Of a stretch of 13,979 nt of DNA, positions 7,395 through 13,925 are shown piece by piece (position 1 is the first letter of the stretch; each line of letters opens with the position of its first letter). The translations under genes and the position numbers were made by a program. Source of the DNA: Candidatus Methanofilum arcanum. GTDB taxonomy: Archaea; Halobacteriota; Methanomicrobia; Methanomicrobiales; Methanospirillaceae. Below the pieces are notes generated by a model, which was given only the letters and a program-made list of their open reading frames with translations, had not been told where the DNA came from and made no database searches. The stretch covers positions 1 through 13,979 of the forward strand of contig JAITWW010000124.1 of assembly GCA_031285085.1 (NCBI GenBank). Reading direction: 5' to 3'.

Positions 7395-9122
7395 ATGATG
7401 GAGACCTCCACCCCTCTTCCAAACACACTTCCAGACAATAATGTGTCACCCTTCCATACCCGTACAAAGACAATATGTCCTTTTTGTGCAGTAGGATGCT
7501 CTTTGTACCTTACGTGTTCAAATGGGATGGTATCTGGTGTGGAGCCTGATTTTCGCTCTCCAGTAAATGAAGGATGTGTATGCATGAAAGGAAGTCATGC
7601 ATGGGAGTTCATCAATCGTGAGGATCGTATTCGCTCACCTTTGGTTCGTGTTGGGGATCGGTTCATTCCGGTCTCTTGGGAAGAGGCGTATCGATGTATT
7701 GCTGAGGGATTTGCTTCATTTTCTTCAGATGAGATTATGCTCCTTGGATCTGGGCTTTGCACAAATGAAGATAATTATGTGCTGCTGAAGTTTGCCAGAG
7801 AGGTGCTTGAATGTCCCTTTGCATTAGAGAAGCAAACAAGAACACGAAATTTTACATCCCAGATACCATTTTCAGAGATCTCATCTGCATCAGTCATTCT
7901 TTCATTGTATGATAATATTGTCGAAGAGTATCCCCTTCTTTGGAGATATATCATCGAGGCACAAAAGAAAGGAGCTACTTTTATCTCAGCAGATGTTCGC
8001 CTGACCATGACTGGTCGTGCTTCTGATCTTTTCCTGCAGGCGTACCCTCTCCAAAGAGAAGAAATACTAAAGGCAGTTGTGAAGGGAGATACTCTATTTG
8101 CAAAGAGAGCAGGAGTTTCAGAAGATCTCATTCAAAAAGCATCTGATATGATTGCAAAGGGGAAAAAAGAGGGCCCTGTGCTCTTGTTTGGCCCAGGATA
8201 TAATATCCCAGAGTGTGAAGGATTTACTTTCTTTCCGACATTTCGAGAGTGCAATACCCATGGATTCTTAGATATGTATGGGGTACCCTCAACAATAGTT
8301 CGTGATTCTTCTCATTGTCATGCTCTGTATATGATGGGGGGAAATCCAGTTGTTTCTCATTTCAGCACAGGTGGCATCAAAAAGCATTTGAAGCGTTTTT
8401 CCTTTGTGGTAATTCAGGATCTGTTTATGACAAAAGCAACAAGGTATGCAAATGTTATACTTCCTGCTGCTTCTTTTGCTGAGAAGGATGGGACATTTAC
8501 CAATATGGAAGGAAGGGTTCAGCAGATACACTCGGTCCAGTGTTCAAGTAACTATGACTGGGCAAAGCCTGATTGGAAGATTATATGTGAGCTTGCACAG
8601 AGTATGGGATTTTCAGATATGTTTTCATTTTCTTCTCCACAGGAAATTTTTGAAGATATTCAAGAGAATATCCCATTATATACAGGGATCTCATGGGAAG
8701 AGACAGGAAAACCAGGTGGGGTGTTTATTGGAAGGGGCTCAAAAGCAAATAAGCCAATTTTTGAGAAAAAATCAGGGAGAGAAACGGTTGAAATCCCAGA
8801 CTTGCGATATCCATTATGGCTTACTACCGGAATTGGGATCTTGCATACGATGACACGGACACGAACAAGCCGCTCTTCGGGGTTGTTTAAAGAGGAAGGG
8901 TATATCATGATGCATACTGATGATGCAAAAGAGCGAGGAATCCAGCAAGGAGATATGGCACGTGTTGTCTCACGGCAGGGGCAGATTGTCTGTGCTGTTC
9001 GCATAACAAGAGAGATTAAAAAGGGTGTGACATGGATGCCAGCATATTTTTCAAAATCAAATCCACGCCTTCTAACGGGAAGCTCTACGACGGTTTGGAT
9101 ATCGCGATATGAGGAGAAGTAG
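7395..9122 (+). CDS. Orphan FdhA-like molybdopterin oxidoreductase lacking active-site loops
   Basis: The 575-residue protein is clearly related to formate dehydrogenase alpha subunits but is about 100 residues shorter. The N-terminal [4Fe-4S] site is intact (C28, C31, C35, C63: CPFCAVGC...CVCMKG), including the Lys after the last Cys. Motifs CTNEDNYVLLKFAR (122-135), VIQDLFMTKATRYANVILPA and a C-terminal bis-MGD-binding domain (SRSSGLFKEEGY, DDAKERGIQQGD, then PAYF) are present. Where FdhA has the Cys/Sec-His loop (ARxCHGPS...), this protein has KQTRTRNFTSQIPF at about 146-159 with no Cys, Sec or His. The NPxRGQNNVQG segment with the active-site Arg is also missing. It therefore may bind cofactor without oxidising formate. 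There is no fdhB neighbour. It is divergent from the hdr operon. A scaffold, adaptor or decaying-enzyme role is an inference; the gene is intact. The start could be ATG 7395 or 7398. Confidence 0.8.
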   Translation: MMETSTPLPNTLPDNNVSPFHTRTKTICPFCAVGCSLYLTCSNGMVSGVEPDFRSPVNEGCVCMKGSHAWEFINREDRIRSPLVRVGDRFIPVSWEEAYRCIAEGFASFSSDEIMLLGSGLCTNEDNYVLLKFAREVLECPFALEKQTRTRNFTSQIPFSEISSASVILSLYDNIVEEYPLLWRYIIEAQKKGATFISADVRLTMTGRASDLFLQAYPLQREEILKAVVKGDTLFAKRAGVSEDLIQKASDMIAKGKKEGPVLLFGPGYNIPECEGFTFFPTFRECNTHGFLDMYGVPSTIVRDSSHCHALYMMGGNPVVSHFSTGGIKKHLKRFSFVVIQDLFMTKATRYANVILPAASFAEKDGTFTNMEGRVQQIHSVQCSSNYDWAKPDWKIICELAQSMGFSDMFSFSSPQEIFEDIQENIPLYTGISWEETGKPGGVFIGRGSKANKPIFEKKSGRETVEIPDLRYPLWLTTGIGILHTMTRTRTSRSSGLFKEEGYIMMHTDDAKERGIQQGDMARVVSRQGQIVCAVRITREIKKGVTWMPAYFSKSNPRLLTGSSTTVWISRYEEK

Positions 9123-9216
9123 GGTAGTGGTTGATTATATAGGGTTTTAACGCCAACTCTATTGCGACTTACCTGAAAGATTTGAGTCTTGATCGTTTAA
9201 CCTGGCGTCTTATGTA

Positions 9217-9230
9217 AATTTTATATATTG
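9217..9230 (+). promoter_or_regulatory. TATA box upstream of the first SEC-C gene
   Basis: AATTTTATATATTG lies about 70 bases before the ATG at 9297, predicting a leader of roughly 45 bases. The leader ends in GAGGGAG (9284-9290), six bases before the ATG. The same AGGGAGA-TAAAATGGA context precedes the second paralog at 11062. Confidence 0.55.
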
Positions 9231-9296
9231 TTTTTAGATAGGTATACATTGGCGATGAGGTGAACATTTGCGCTTGCAGCGTAGAGGGAGATTAAA

Positions 9297-10262
9297 ATGG
9301 AATTATATCAAGCATTGGAAAACATTAAGAGATTTAAGCCCGTTTTTGCGGAAGAGGAGATCCATTGTATAAGAGAACATAGGGATGAAGCGATTCCTGT
9401 GTTGTTGGGAGTGGTACAAAATATTGCCGATAACCCAGATAAGATCCCTCCTTCACCTGAAGAGTTTGATGATCCAACATATGCAATATTTTTGCTCGCA
9501 GAGTTTAGAGTGAACGATGCCTTCGAACCCTTCATAAAAATCTTGGAATTTGACGAGGAAACGGCACATTTCGTTTTGGGAGACATGATCACGGAGGGCT
9601 ATGGACGTCTGATTGCTTCTGTTGCCCATGAGAATGATATTGATAGGCTGAAGCAGGTAATCGAAAATACAGAGATTCACGATTATCATCGCACGGCAGC
9701 TCTTGAAGCCCTCATCGTGATGCATGCTGTAGGAGCATATTCAAGAGAAGAATTGGTCTCCTACTTAGGATATCTACTGAGCCTCTCATCAAAATTAGAG
9801 GATGGTGACGATGGCATGTTCACCACATTTCTCGTGTCTTTTTGTCGTACGGTGGATGCAAAAGAACACTTCGATCGTATTATGGAACTCTATGATAGAT
9901 GGATGATTGATAGATCTATCATCCAACGTGAAGAGTTTACCGAAGAAAGCAGTGAAGTTGATAGAGAAACAGGTTTTAAAAAGTCTAGATTTCATGAGAA
10001 TTATACTCTCATAGCCGATGTCATCACAGAGATGCAAGGGTGGGCCTGTTTCAGTTCAGAGACAGAAGGGGATAGACAAAAAATAGATTTTGATGATATT
10101 CTCTCCTCATCTCCATCTTTTGACAATATCCTCTCCTCATCTCCATCGTTAGGTCTATCTTCAAACTCGAAGCCTGCTGGAGGGAAGAAGGTGGGAAGAA
10201 ATGACCCATGTCCATGCGGAAGTGGGAAAAAGTACAAGAAATGCTGCCTTAATAAGGGATAG
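9297..10262 (+). CDS. DUF1186-like helical protein with C-terminal SEC-C zinc motif, copy 1
   Basis: 321 residues. The first about 220 are helical and resemble DUF1186 proteins as I recall them (HEAT-like pattern: [84 protein letters not shown]). The last about 20 are a SEC-C motif, [18 protein letters not shown], which binds zinc through the CxC and CC pairs. In SecA this motif serves SecB and ribosome contact; in stand-alone proteins its role is generally unknown. An acidic/Ser-rich linker carries a 10-residue tandem repeat ([23 protein letters not shown] about 10089-10148). There is no signal peptide or membrane segment. It is highly similar to the gene at 11062, a duplication. Function unknown. 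Confidence 0.85.
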
Positions 10263-10388
10263 TGCTGTAGATTTACAATCTAAGCATCGTCAAAAATAAA
10301 GAAGCACCACCAATTCAACCCCTCCGACATAGTCATACCATATAGTTATACTACATTATGACTGCACACATTACATGGAGGCAAAGGA
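10263..10388 (+). other. Intergenic leader before the chimeric gene, probably IS-derived
   Basis: The 126 bp contain a TATA-like ATACCATATAGTTATAC and end in a good ribosome site, GGAGG, eight bases before the GTG start. Because the coding part that follows is a transposase N-terminus, part of this leader is probably the left end of the same insertion sequence. I could not define the terminal repeat. Confidence 0.4.
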
Positions 10389-10590
10389 GTGTCATACATC
10401 ACAACGGTGAAAGTTGGCAAGCATACGTATCTTTATGAAGCAACCGCTTACCGCGATGAAAATGGAAAGCCACGTAACAAAAAGCATCCAATTGGTAAAA
10501 TTGACCCCCTTACCGGAGAGCGGATTTACAAGCCAGAGTACCTAGCCCGGATGGCTAGAGCAGGAACGCCAGTCGCAACAAGCGAAGCTA
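10389..10590 (+). mobile_element. Remnant of an IS1634/IS4-like insertion sequence, 5' end only
   Basis: Only the transposase N-terminus, about 65 codons, is left, with its ribosome site and probably its promoter. The rest of the element, including the DDE catalytic domain and right end, is absent from the window. The breakpoint lies just before the DUF1828 coding start. Identification rests on the YLYEATAYRDENGKPRN and IGKIDP-TGERIYKPEYL motifs remembered from such transposases. Confidence 0.65.
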
Positions 10591-11015
10591 CAGAGGAGAG
10601 ATCAATGGGAGAGGAGATCTCAAAACTCCTCCTTTCATACATAGACTGGATGAGAGAACAGTATAATGTTTCTTTCATAGATAATGTGAGTGTTATAACT
10701 ACGCCATTTCTCAATCGCCATAATGATCACATTCGGATTTATGTATCAAAGGACTTATATGAGAAATTTACTCTTACAGATGGTGGGGATACACTTGGGG
10801 ATCTAAAAGCAAGTGGGTGGGAACCAAACACTGAAAAGGGTAAACAACTCCTCCGGCAGGTACTACATGGCGTAGGAGTTGAGTTACTGGAAGGAGATGT
10901 CATTGGAACGAGTACGAATCAAGATGATTTTTCGCGAAAAATGCATAATCTCATACAAGCAATTCTTACAGTGCATAATTTATGTCATATATATTACGAA
11001 ACAGAATTGAAATGA
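10389..11015 (+). CDS. Chimera: transposase N-terminal fragment fused to a DUF1828-like domain
   Basis: 208 residues with two unrelated parts. Residues 1 to about 65 (TVKVGKHTYLYEATAY, DENGKPRNKK, IGKIDPLTGERIYKPEYL) match the N-terminus typical of IS1634/IS4-type transposases of methanogens, which are normally over 450 residues. From M73 the sequence changes to a DUF1828-like domain (EEISKLLLSYIDWMREQ, ITTPFLNRHNDHIRIYVS, FTLTDGGDTLGDLKASG, KQLLRQVLHGVGVELLEGD, MHNLIQAILTVHNLCHIYY). DUF1828 proteins usually begin at the YIDWL helix. M73 has its own GAGGAGAG site eight bases upstream at 10605, so the native start may survive alongside the fused GTG start at 10389. DUF1828 has no established function to my knowledge. 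The paralogous SEC-C genes lie 126 bp before and 46 bp after. Confidence 0.75.
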   Translation: MSYITTVKVGKHTYLYEATAYRDENGKPRNKKHPIGKIDPLTGERIYKPEYLARMARAGTPVATSEATEERSMGEEISKLLLSYIDWMREQYNVSFIDNVSVITTPFLNRHNDHIRIYVSKDLYEKFTLTDGGDTLGDLKASGWEPNTEKGKQLLRQVLHGVGVELLEGDVIGTSTNQDDFSRKMHNLIQAILTVHNLCHIYYETELK

Positions 11016-11061
11016 GAGTGGACAAAATGAATGCTGCACGTGCGACATAGGGAGAACTAAA

Positions 11062-12039
11062 ATGGAGTTACATCAAGCATTAGAAAATATTAAGAGAGTA
11101 AAACCCACTTTTGCGGAAGAGGAGATCCATTGTATACGGGAGCATAAGGATGAGGCGATTCCCGTGCTGCTTCGACATGTGCAAGATATTGTTGATAATC
11201 CTGATAAGTACCATGCTCCATATGAAGAATGTGATGATTCAATAGAGTTTGATGATGAAGAGTGTGATGATCCAATAGAGTTTGATGATCCACTATATGC
11301 ACTATTTTTGCTTGCGGAGTTTAGAGTCAACGACGCCCTTGAGTCCTTTCTAAAGATCTTAAAGTTTGATGAAAAAACCGCAGAGCTTCTTTTGGGTGAC
11401 ACAATCACCTCTGATTGTGGACGTCTGATTGCTTCTGTTGCTGATACGAAAGATATTGATAGGATTAAACTCGTAATCGAAAATGGGACAATTAACCCAT
11501 ATCACCGACTAGCAGCTCTAAGAGCCCTCATTACGATGTATTTCACAGGAGCATACTCAAAAGAAGAGTTATTCTCCTACTTAGGATATGTACTGAATCT
11601 GGCATCAGAATCAGATTATAATGATGAAGCCACTTTCATCTCATTTTTGGTGAGTTACTGTCATACGGTGGAAGCAAAAGAACATTTCCCCTTCATTCTG
11701 GAACTATATGAGAAGGACATGATTGACAGAATTATCATCGAATCTGAAGATTTTATTGAGGGGATTTATAATAGGGAGAGAGATCCCGTATTTGAAGAAA
11801 AGGTACGCAGCAGAAAGTATTCTCTCATACATGATACCATCAAAGAAATGCACTGGTGGTACTGTTTCCAGCAAAAAGAAGAGCCGCATGGAAAACAACC
11901 ACAGTTATCTTCGGACGTATCCTCAAAATCGAAGCCTGTTGCAAGTAAAAAAGTGGGAAGAAACGACCCATGTCCGTGCGGCAGTGGGAAAAAGTACAAG
12001 AAGTGCTGTCTTAATAACGAGAAACCCAGTGAAGCGTAA
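11062..12039 (+). CDS. DUF1186-like helical protein with C-terminal SEC-C zinc motif, copy 2
   Basis: 325 residues, aligning end to end with the 9297 gene ([36 protein letters not shown]) and ending in the same SEC-C motif, [18 protein letters not shown], plus eight residues. It differs by an acidic insert near residues 56-75, where ECDD-IEFDD is repeated twice, DNA about 11227-11289. It lacks the Ser-rich linker repeat of copy 1. AGGGAGA lies ten bases before the ATG, and only 46 bp separate it from the chimeric gene, so the two are probably co-transcribed. The third positions of many codons differ between the copies, so the duplication is not very recent. Its 3' end directly meets the broken RhuM gene on the other strand. 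Function unknown. Confidence 0.85.
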   Translation: MELHQALENIKRVKPTFAEEEIHCIREHKDEAIPVLLRHVQDIVDNPDKYHAPYEECDDSIEFDDEECDDPIEFDDPLYALFLLAEFRVNDALESFLKILKFDEKTAELLLGDTITSDCGRLIASVADTKDIDRIKLVIENGTINPYHRLAALRALITMYFTGAYSKEELFSYLGYVLNLASESDYNDEATFISFLVSYCHTVEAKEHFPFILELYEKDMIDRIIIESEDFIEGIYNRERDPVFEEKVRSRKYSLIHDTIKEMHWWYCFQQKEEPHGKQPQLSSDVSSKSKPVASKKVGRNDPCPCGSGKKYKKCCLNNEKPSEA

Positions 12040-12052
12040 GATTTTCTGGGAG

Positions 12053-12458
12053 ATTGTTTCAAACGATCATCATCCAACACAAATCCTTTTTGGATATATT
12101 CATGTAAACGCTCTGTTGCCCAACGTCGAAAGCGGGTGGCAACTTGCGATTGCACCCGGTACCCTATGGCGATTATTATAGCAAGGTTATAATGGTCGAT
12201 ATTCCTTTCAACCTGTCGTTTACCTTCAGTTCGAACTAACAAGAATTTCTTGTAAGTTGAATTTGATTGCAATTCTCCATCAGAAAAAATATTTTTAATA
12301 TGCTGGTTCACGTTTTGCTGTGTTGTATCATAAATTTCTGCAATTTGACTCTCTGTCAGCCATACATCCTCATCCGAAAAGCGAGTGGATATCCTTGTGA
12401 TGCCGTTTTCATCCTGATAAAGAATGATCTCATTTTTAGTTTGAGTCATATCCTCCAC
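12053..12458 (-). pseudogene. RhuM-family gene, 5' part only (3' part lost)
   Basis: About 135 residues of a RhuM-type protein remain: DEDVWLTESQIAEIYDTTQQ, NVNQHIKNIFSDGEL, FLLVRTEGKRQVERNIDHYN, IIIAIGYRVQSQVATRFRRW and YIQKGFVLDDDRLKQ. Complete family members have roughly 300 or more residues. After DDDRLKQ the frame runs into the antisense of the SEC-C gene (stop near 11766), so the natural C-terminus is gone; the junction is at about 12050-12056. RhuM proteins are often found in pathogenicity islands and within type I restriction loci; their activity is not established. The start could be GTG at 12458 or ATG at 12449; GGAGG lies too close to the latter for certainty. It overlaps the end of a 40-codon ORF upstream. 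Probably inactive. Confidence 0.75.
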
Positions 12459-12558
12459 TCCCCCTTATCTCTGTGATAATCACGTTCATCTCACGTCGCA
12501 GCATCTCCTCATTGGTAACAATGTGATCAATGTCAGCATTCAGTGCGATGATGTCCAT
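12436..12558 (-). CDS. 40-residue ORF overlapping the RhuM start
   Basis: ATG at 12558 to a TAA at about 12436 gives MDIIALNADIDHIVTNEEML followed by RREMNVIITEIRGSGGYDSN. The body is a charged amphipathic helix. It resembles, from memory and weakly, the C-terminal coiled helix of type I methylase (HsdM) or similar subunits, which in many genomes precede rhuM. A TAG three codons upstream closes the frame, so it is either a small gene or a leftover tail. GAGGAGA lies about 15 bases upstream, and a TATA-like TTTTATATATATT is present at 12581-12593. It overlaps the RhuM start in another frame. Confidence 0.4.
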   Translation of the reverse strand: MDIIALNADIDHIVTNEEMLRREMNVIITEIRGSGGYDSN

Positions 12559-12580
12559 GACTTTCTACTTATTCTCCTCA

Positions 12581-12593
12581 ATATATATAAAAT
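12581..12593 (-). promoter_or_regulatory. TATA-like element upstream of the 40-codon ORF and RhuM fragment
   Basis: On the minus strand TTTTATATATATT is centred near 12587, about 29 bases before the ATG at 12558. It is nearly identical to the TATA box of the FdhA-like gene. The downstream genes are remnants, so the promoter may now drive nothing useful. Confidence 0.45.
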
Positions 12594-12642
12594 TGAGAAG
12601 GTTGTGACCATAATTCTGGGGTCGGGACTCCAGTGTATCATG

Positions 12643-12773
12643 TGGAAACCTCCGAAAACTGTGATGATGCCACATATATTCTTCATGAAGAGTAACATCC
12701 TGCCACATTTCTTCGTAAAAACCGTTAAATGCACGATCAAAATTATACTATTACCGGTTTTCGGAGGTTGCCA
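12643..12773. repeat. 131-bp element with 17-bp terminal inverted repeats (MITE-like)
   Basis: TGGAAACCTCCGAAAAC (12643-12659) and GTTTTCGGAGGTTGCCA (12757-12773) are inverted copies with 16 of 17 matching, 13 of them uninterrupted. The interior has no plausible gene; it contains the palindrome TCTTCATGAAGA at 12680-12691 and two TGCCACAT copies. No clear target duplication flanks it. A miniature transposable element or a structured RNA with a closing stem are both possible. Confidence 0.55.
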
Positions 12774-12833
12774 AGAAAAAGCAATCTCATTGCGGCACCA
12801 CAAAAGAGAAAAGAGAAGGAGGAGGGGAAGATA

Positions 12834-12911
12834 ATGAATAGTGGTGAACAATACAGGAAAGTAATGAAAGTACTTTACACCACCCCCGCGCGTAAATATG
12901 CAGTACTATGA
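12834..12911 (+). CDS. Possible 25-residue peptide ORF
   Basis: ATG at 12834 follows an unusually strong GGAGGAGGGG six bases upstream and codes for MNSGEQYRKVMKVLYTTPAR plus KYAVL before a TGA. No family is recognised. The good ribosome site and basic composition are the only support; it could be the N-terminus of a gene disrupted by surrounding rearrangement. Confidence 0.25.
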   Translation: MNSGEQYRKVMKVLYTTPARKYAVL

Positions 12912-13285
12912 TGAACTTTTGAACGAAGTTTAGATCTTATCTTTACCTTTGCAATATAATATGCTACAAAAATGAATAATAATCAATCACATACTGGCTA
13001 TATTCATATACACCAGTTTCGAAGATCTACTGCCTGGTATTCATCTACCAAGTACATGTCAAATGTGATGTTGGTAGAATCTGCCCGAATCCGTGAATAC
13101 TCTTAAAGCCTATTCATGGATAGATTCTGCCAAAAATCTTAATTGCACGCCATTCATTTCAACGAAGCAAAATAACCAGCATATTTAAAATTTTGCTTTT
13201 TTCTTTTTCAAATTTTAAAACATTTTTATAGATAATAAAAAATGTTTCCCGTATATAGTTGTTCAACTTAAATTTCAGAAACTTT
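12912..13285. other. 374-bp gene-free region with hairpins
   Basis: I find no gene. It contains overlapping inverted repeats at 13044-13131 and a 10-bp AT hairpin (AAACATTTTT/AAAAATGTTT) at 13218-13227 and 13238-13247. The stretch next to 13285 probably includes the 3' terminal repeat of the IS630-like element, which I could not define because the other end is not recognisable. Confidence 0.5.
13044..13131 (+). other. Overlapping, mutually exclusive inverted repeats
   Basis: TCTACCAA (13044-13051) pairs perfectly with TTGGTAGA (13071-13078). The sequence GGTAGAATCT (13073-13082), which overlaps that right arm, pairs 9 of 10 with AGATTCTGCC (13122-13131); inside it TGAATA (13094-13099) pairs with TATTCA (13111-13116). 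The two folds cannot coexist. This is the layout of an attenuator, but no downstream gene on the plus strand supports that, so transposon-end repeats remain possible. Confidence 0.4.
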
Positions 13286-13779
13286 TTAGGACATATCTTC
13301 AGTTTTAAAAGGTCTAAGTCGAAAGTATTGTGGAATTACATTCATCAGTAGAGGAACAAACATATCTATTGACAAGCAGGGAGAAATATTGTCACGTAGC
13401 CACCGTTTCATATTCGCCCATGACTTCTCAATCGGATTCAGATCTGGTGAATATGTTGGTAAAAACAGTATTTCCACTCCAACTTTGGCAACAAGCTCAC
13501 GCAACTTTGCTTTGCGATGAAAACTGGCATTGTCCATAATGATTGTATAGCCTTTCGGTACTTCTTTTAACAAGTGCTCCTCAAATCACTGCTCGAAAAA
13601 TTCTGAGGTTGTTGAGTGATTATAACATTTACGGCTAAATACCCCCCATTGCACCAAGCAGCAATAACATTCATACGTTTGGCTCTCTTCCCGCATTTTG
13701 TACTTTCGATTTTCTTTCCACGCACAGCTCGTCCTTTTTCACATTGTAAAACACGGTTGATTCCACTCTCATCAATGTG
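13286..13779 (-). pseudogene. Broken IS630-family transposase (DDE domain)
   Basis: Read on the minus strand, the DDE domain is recognisable: HIDESGI (about 13779-13759), RGKKIE, RAKRMNVIAAW, then CYNHSTTSEFFEQ, FEEHLLKEVPKGYTIIMDN, ASFHRKAKLRELV and LFLPTYSPDLNPIEKSWANM, which carries the last catalytic acidic residue. Two lesions are visible: a frameshift at the six-C run 13642-13647 (between NVIAAWCNG and the CYNHS segment), and a TGA at 13586-13588 where the family has Trp (FEQ-W-FEEHLL). Stops also occur just before HIDESG. The 3' end, from 13573 to 13286, remains open for 95 codons. IS630 elements insert at TA; I cannot see both ends. The protein is not expected to be active unless the frameshift is a sequencing error. 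Confidence 0.8.
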
Positions 13780-13855
13780 AATCTTTCAATTTTATCTACT
13801 ATTAACTCCACTCAGTACTTTGAAGGGACTTCAGATAAAAAAGTGCCTCAATTTT

Positions 13856-13925
13856 TCGCAAACTCGCCAGGCACGGCGAGGACGCGCCTCCCTTGAAGCC
13901 ATCCTCCTTCGTCAGATGGCTTGAG
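13856..13925. repeat. GC-rich hairpin patch near the right edge
   Basis: CTCGCC/GGCGAG (13863-13868 and 13875-13880) and AAGCCATC/GATGGCTT (13896-13903 and 13915-13922) form two neighbouring hairpins with loops of 6 and 11 bases; the second stem can be lengthened with mismatches toward CCC/GGG. The surrounding 120 bp are clearly richer in G and C than the AT-rich DNA before them. No tRNA or other known RNA is recognised. Confidence 0.5.

Noticed and set aside
7252..7585. Minus-strand open frames upstream of and overlapping the FdhA-like gene
   Set aside because: No motifs or ribosome sites; they overlap a strong plus-strand promoter and gene start.
7395..9122. Selenocysteine in the FdhA-like protein
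   Set aside because: There is no in-frame TGA in the gene, and the segment that would hold the Sec/Cys is replaced by unrelated residues.
11766..12052. C-terminal extension of the RhuM fragment
   Set aside because: It is the antisense of the SEC-C gene's 3' end (the zinc-motif codons read backwards), so it is not native RhuM sequence.
11723..12181. Plus-strand frame of 152 codons overlapping the second SEC-C gene
   Set aside because: It is a shifted frame of the SEC-C gene that runs into the antisense of RhuM; no coherent protein family.
12523..12851. Open frames of about 100 codons on both strands
   Set aside because: They cross the inverted-repeat element, have no motifs, and mirror each other on opposite strands, as expected of chance frames.
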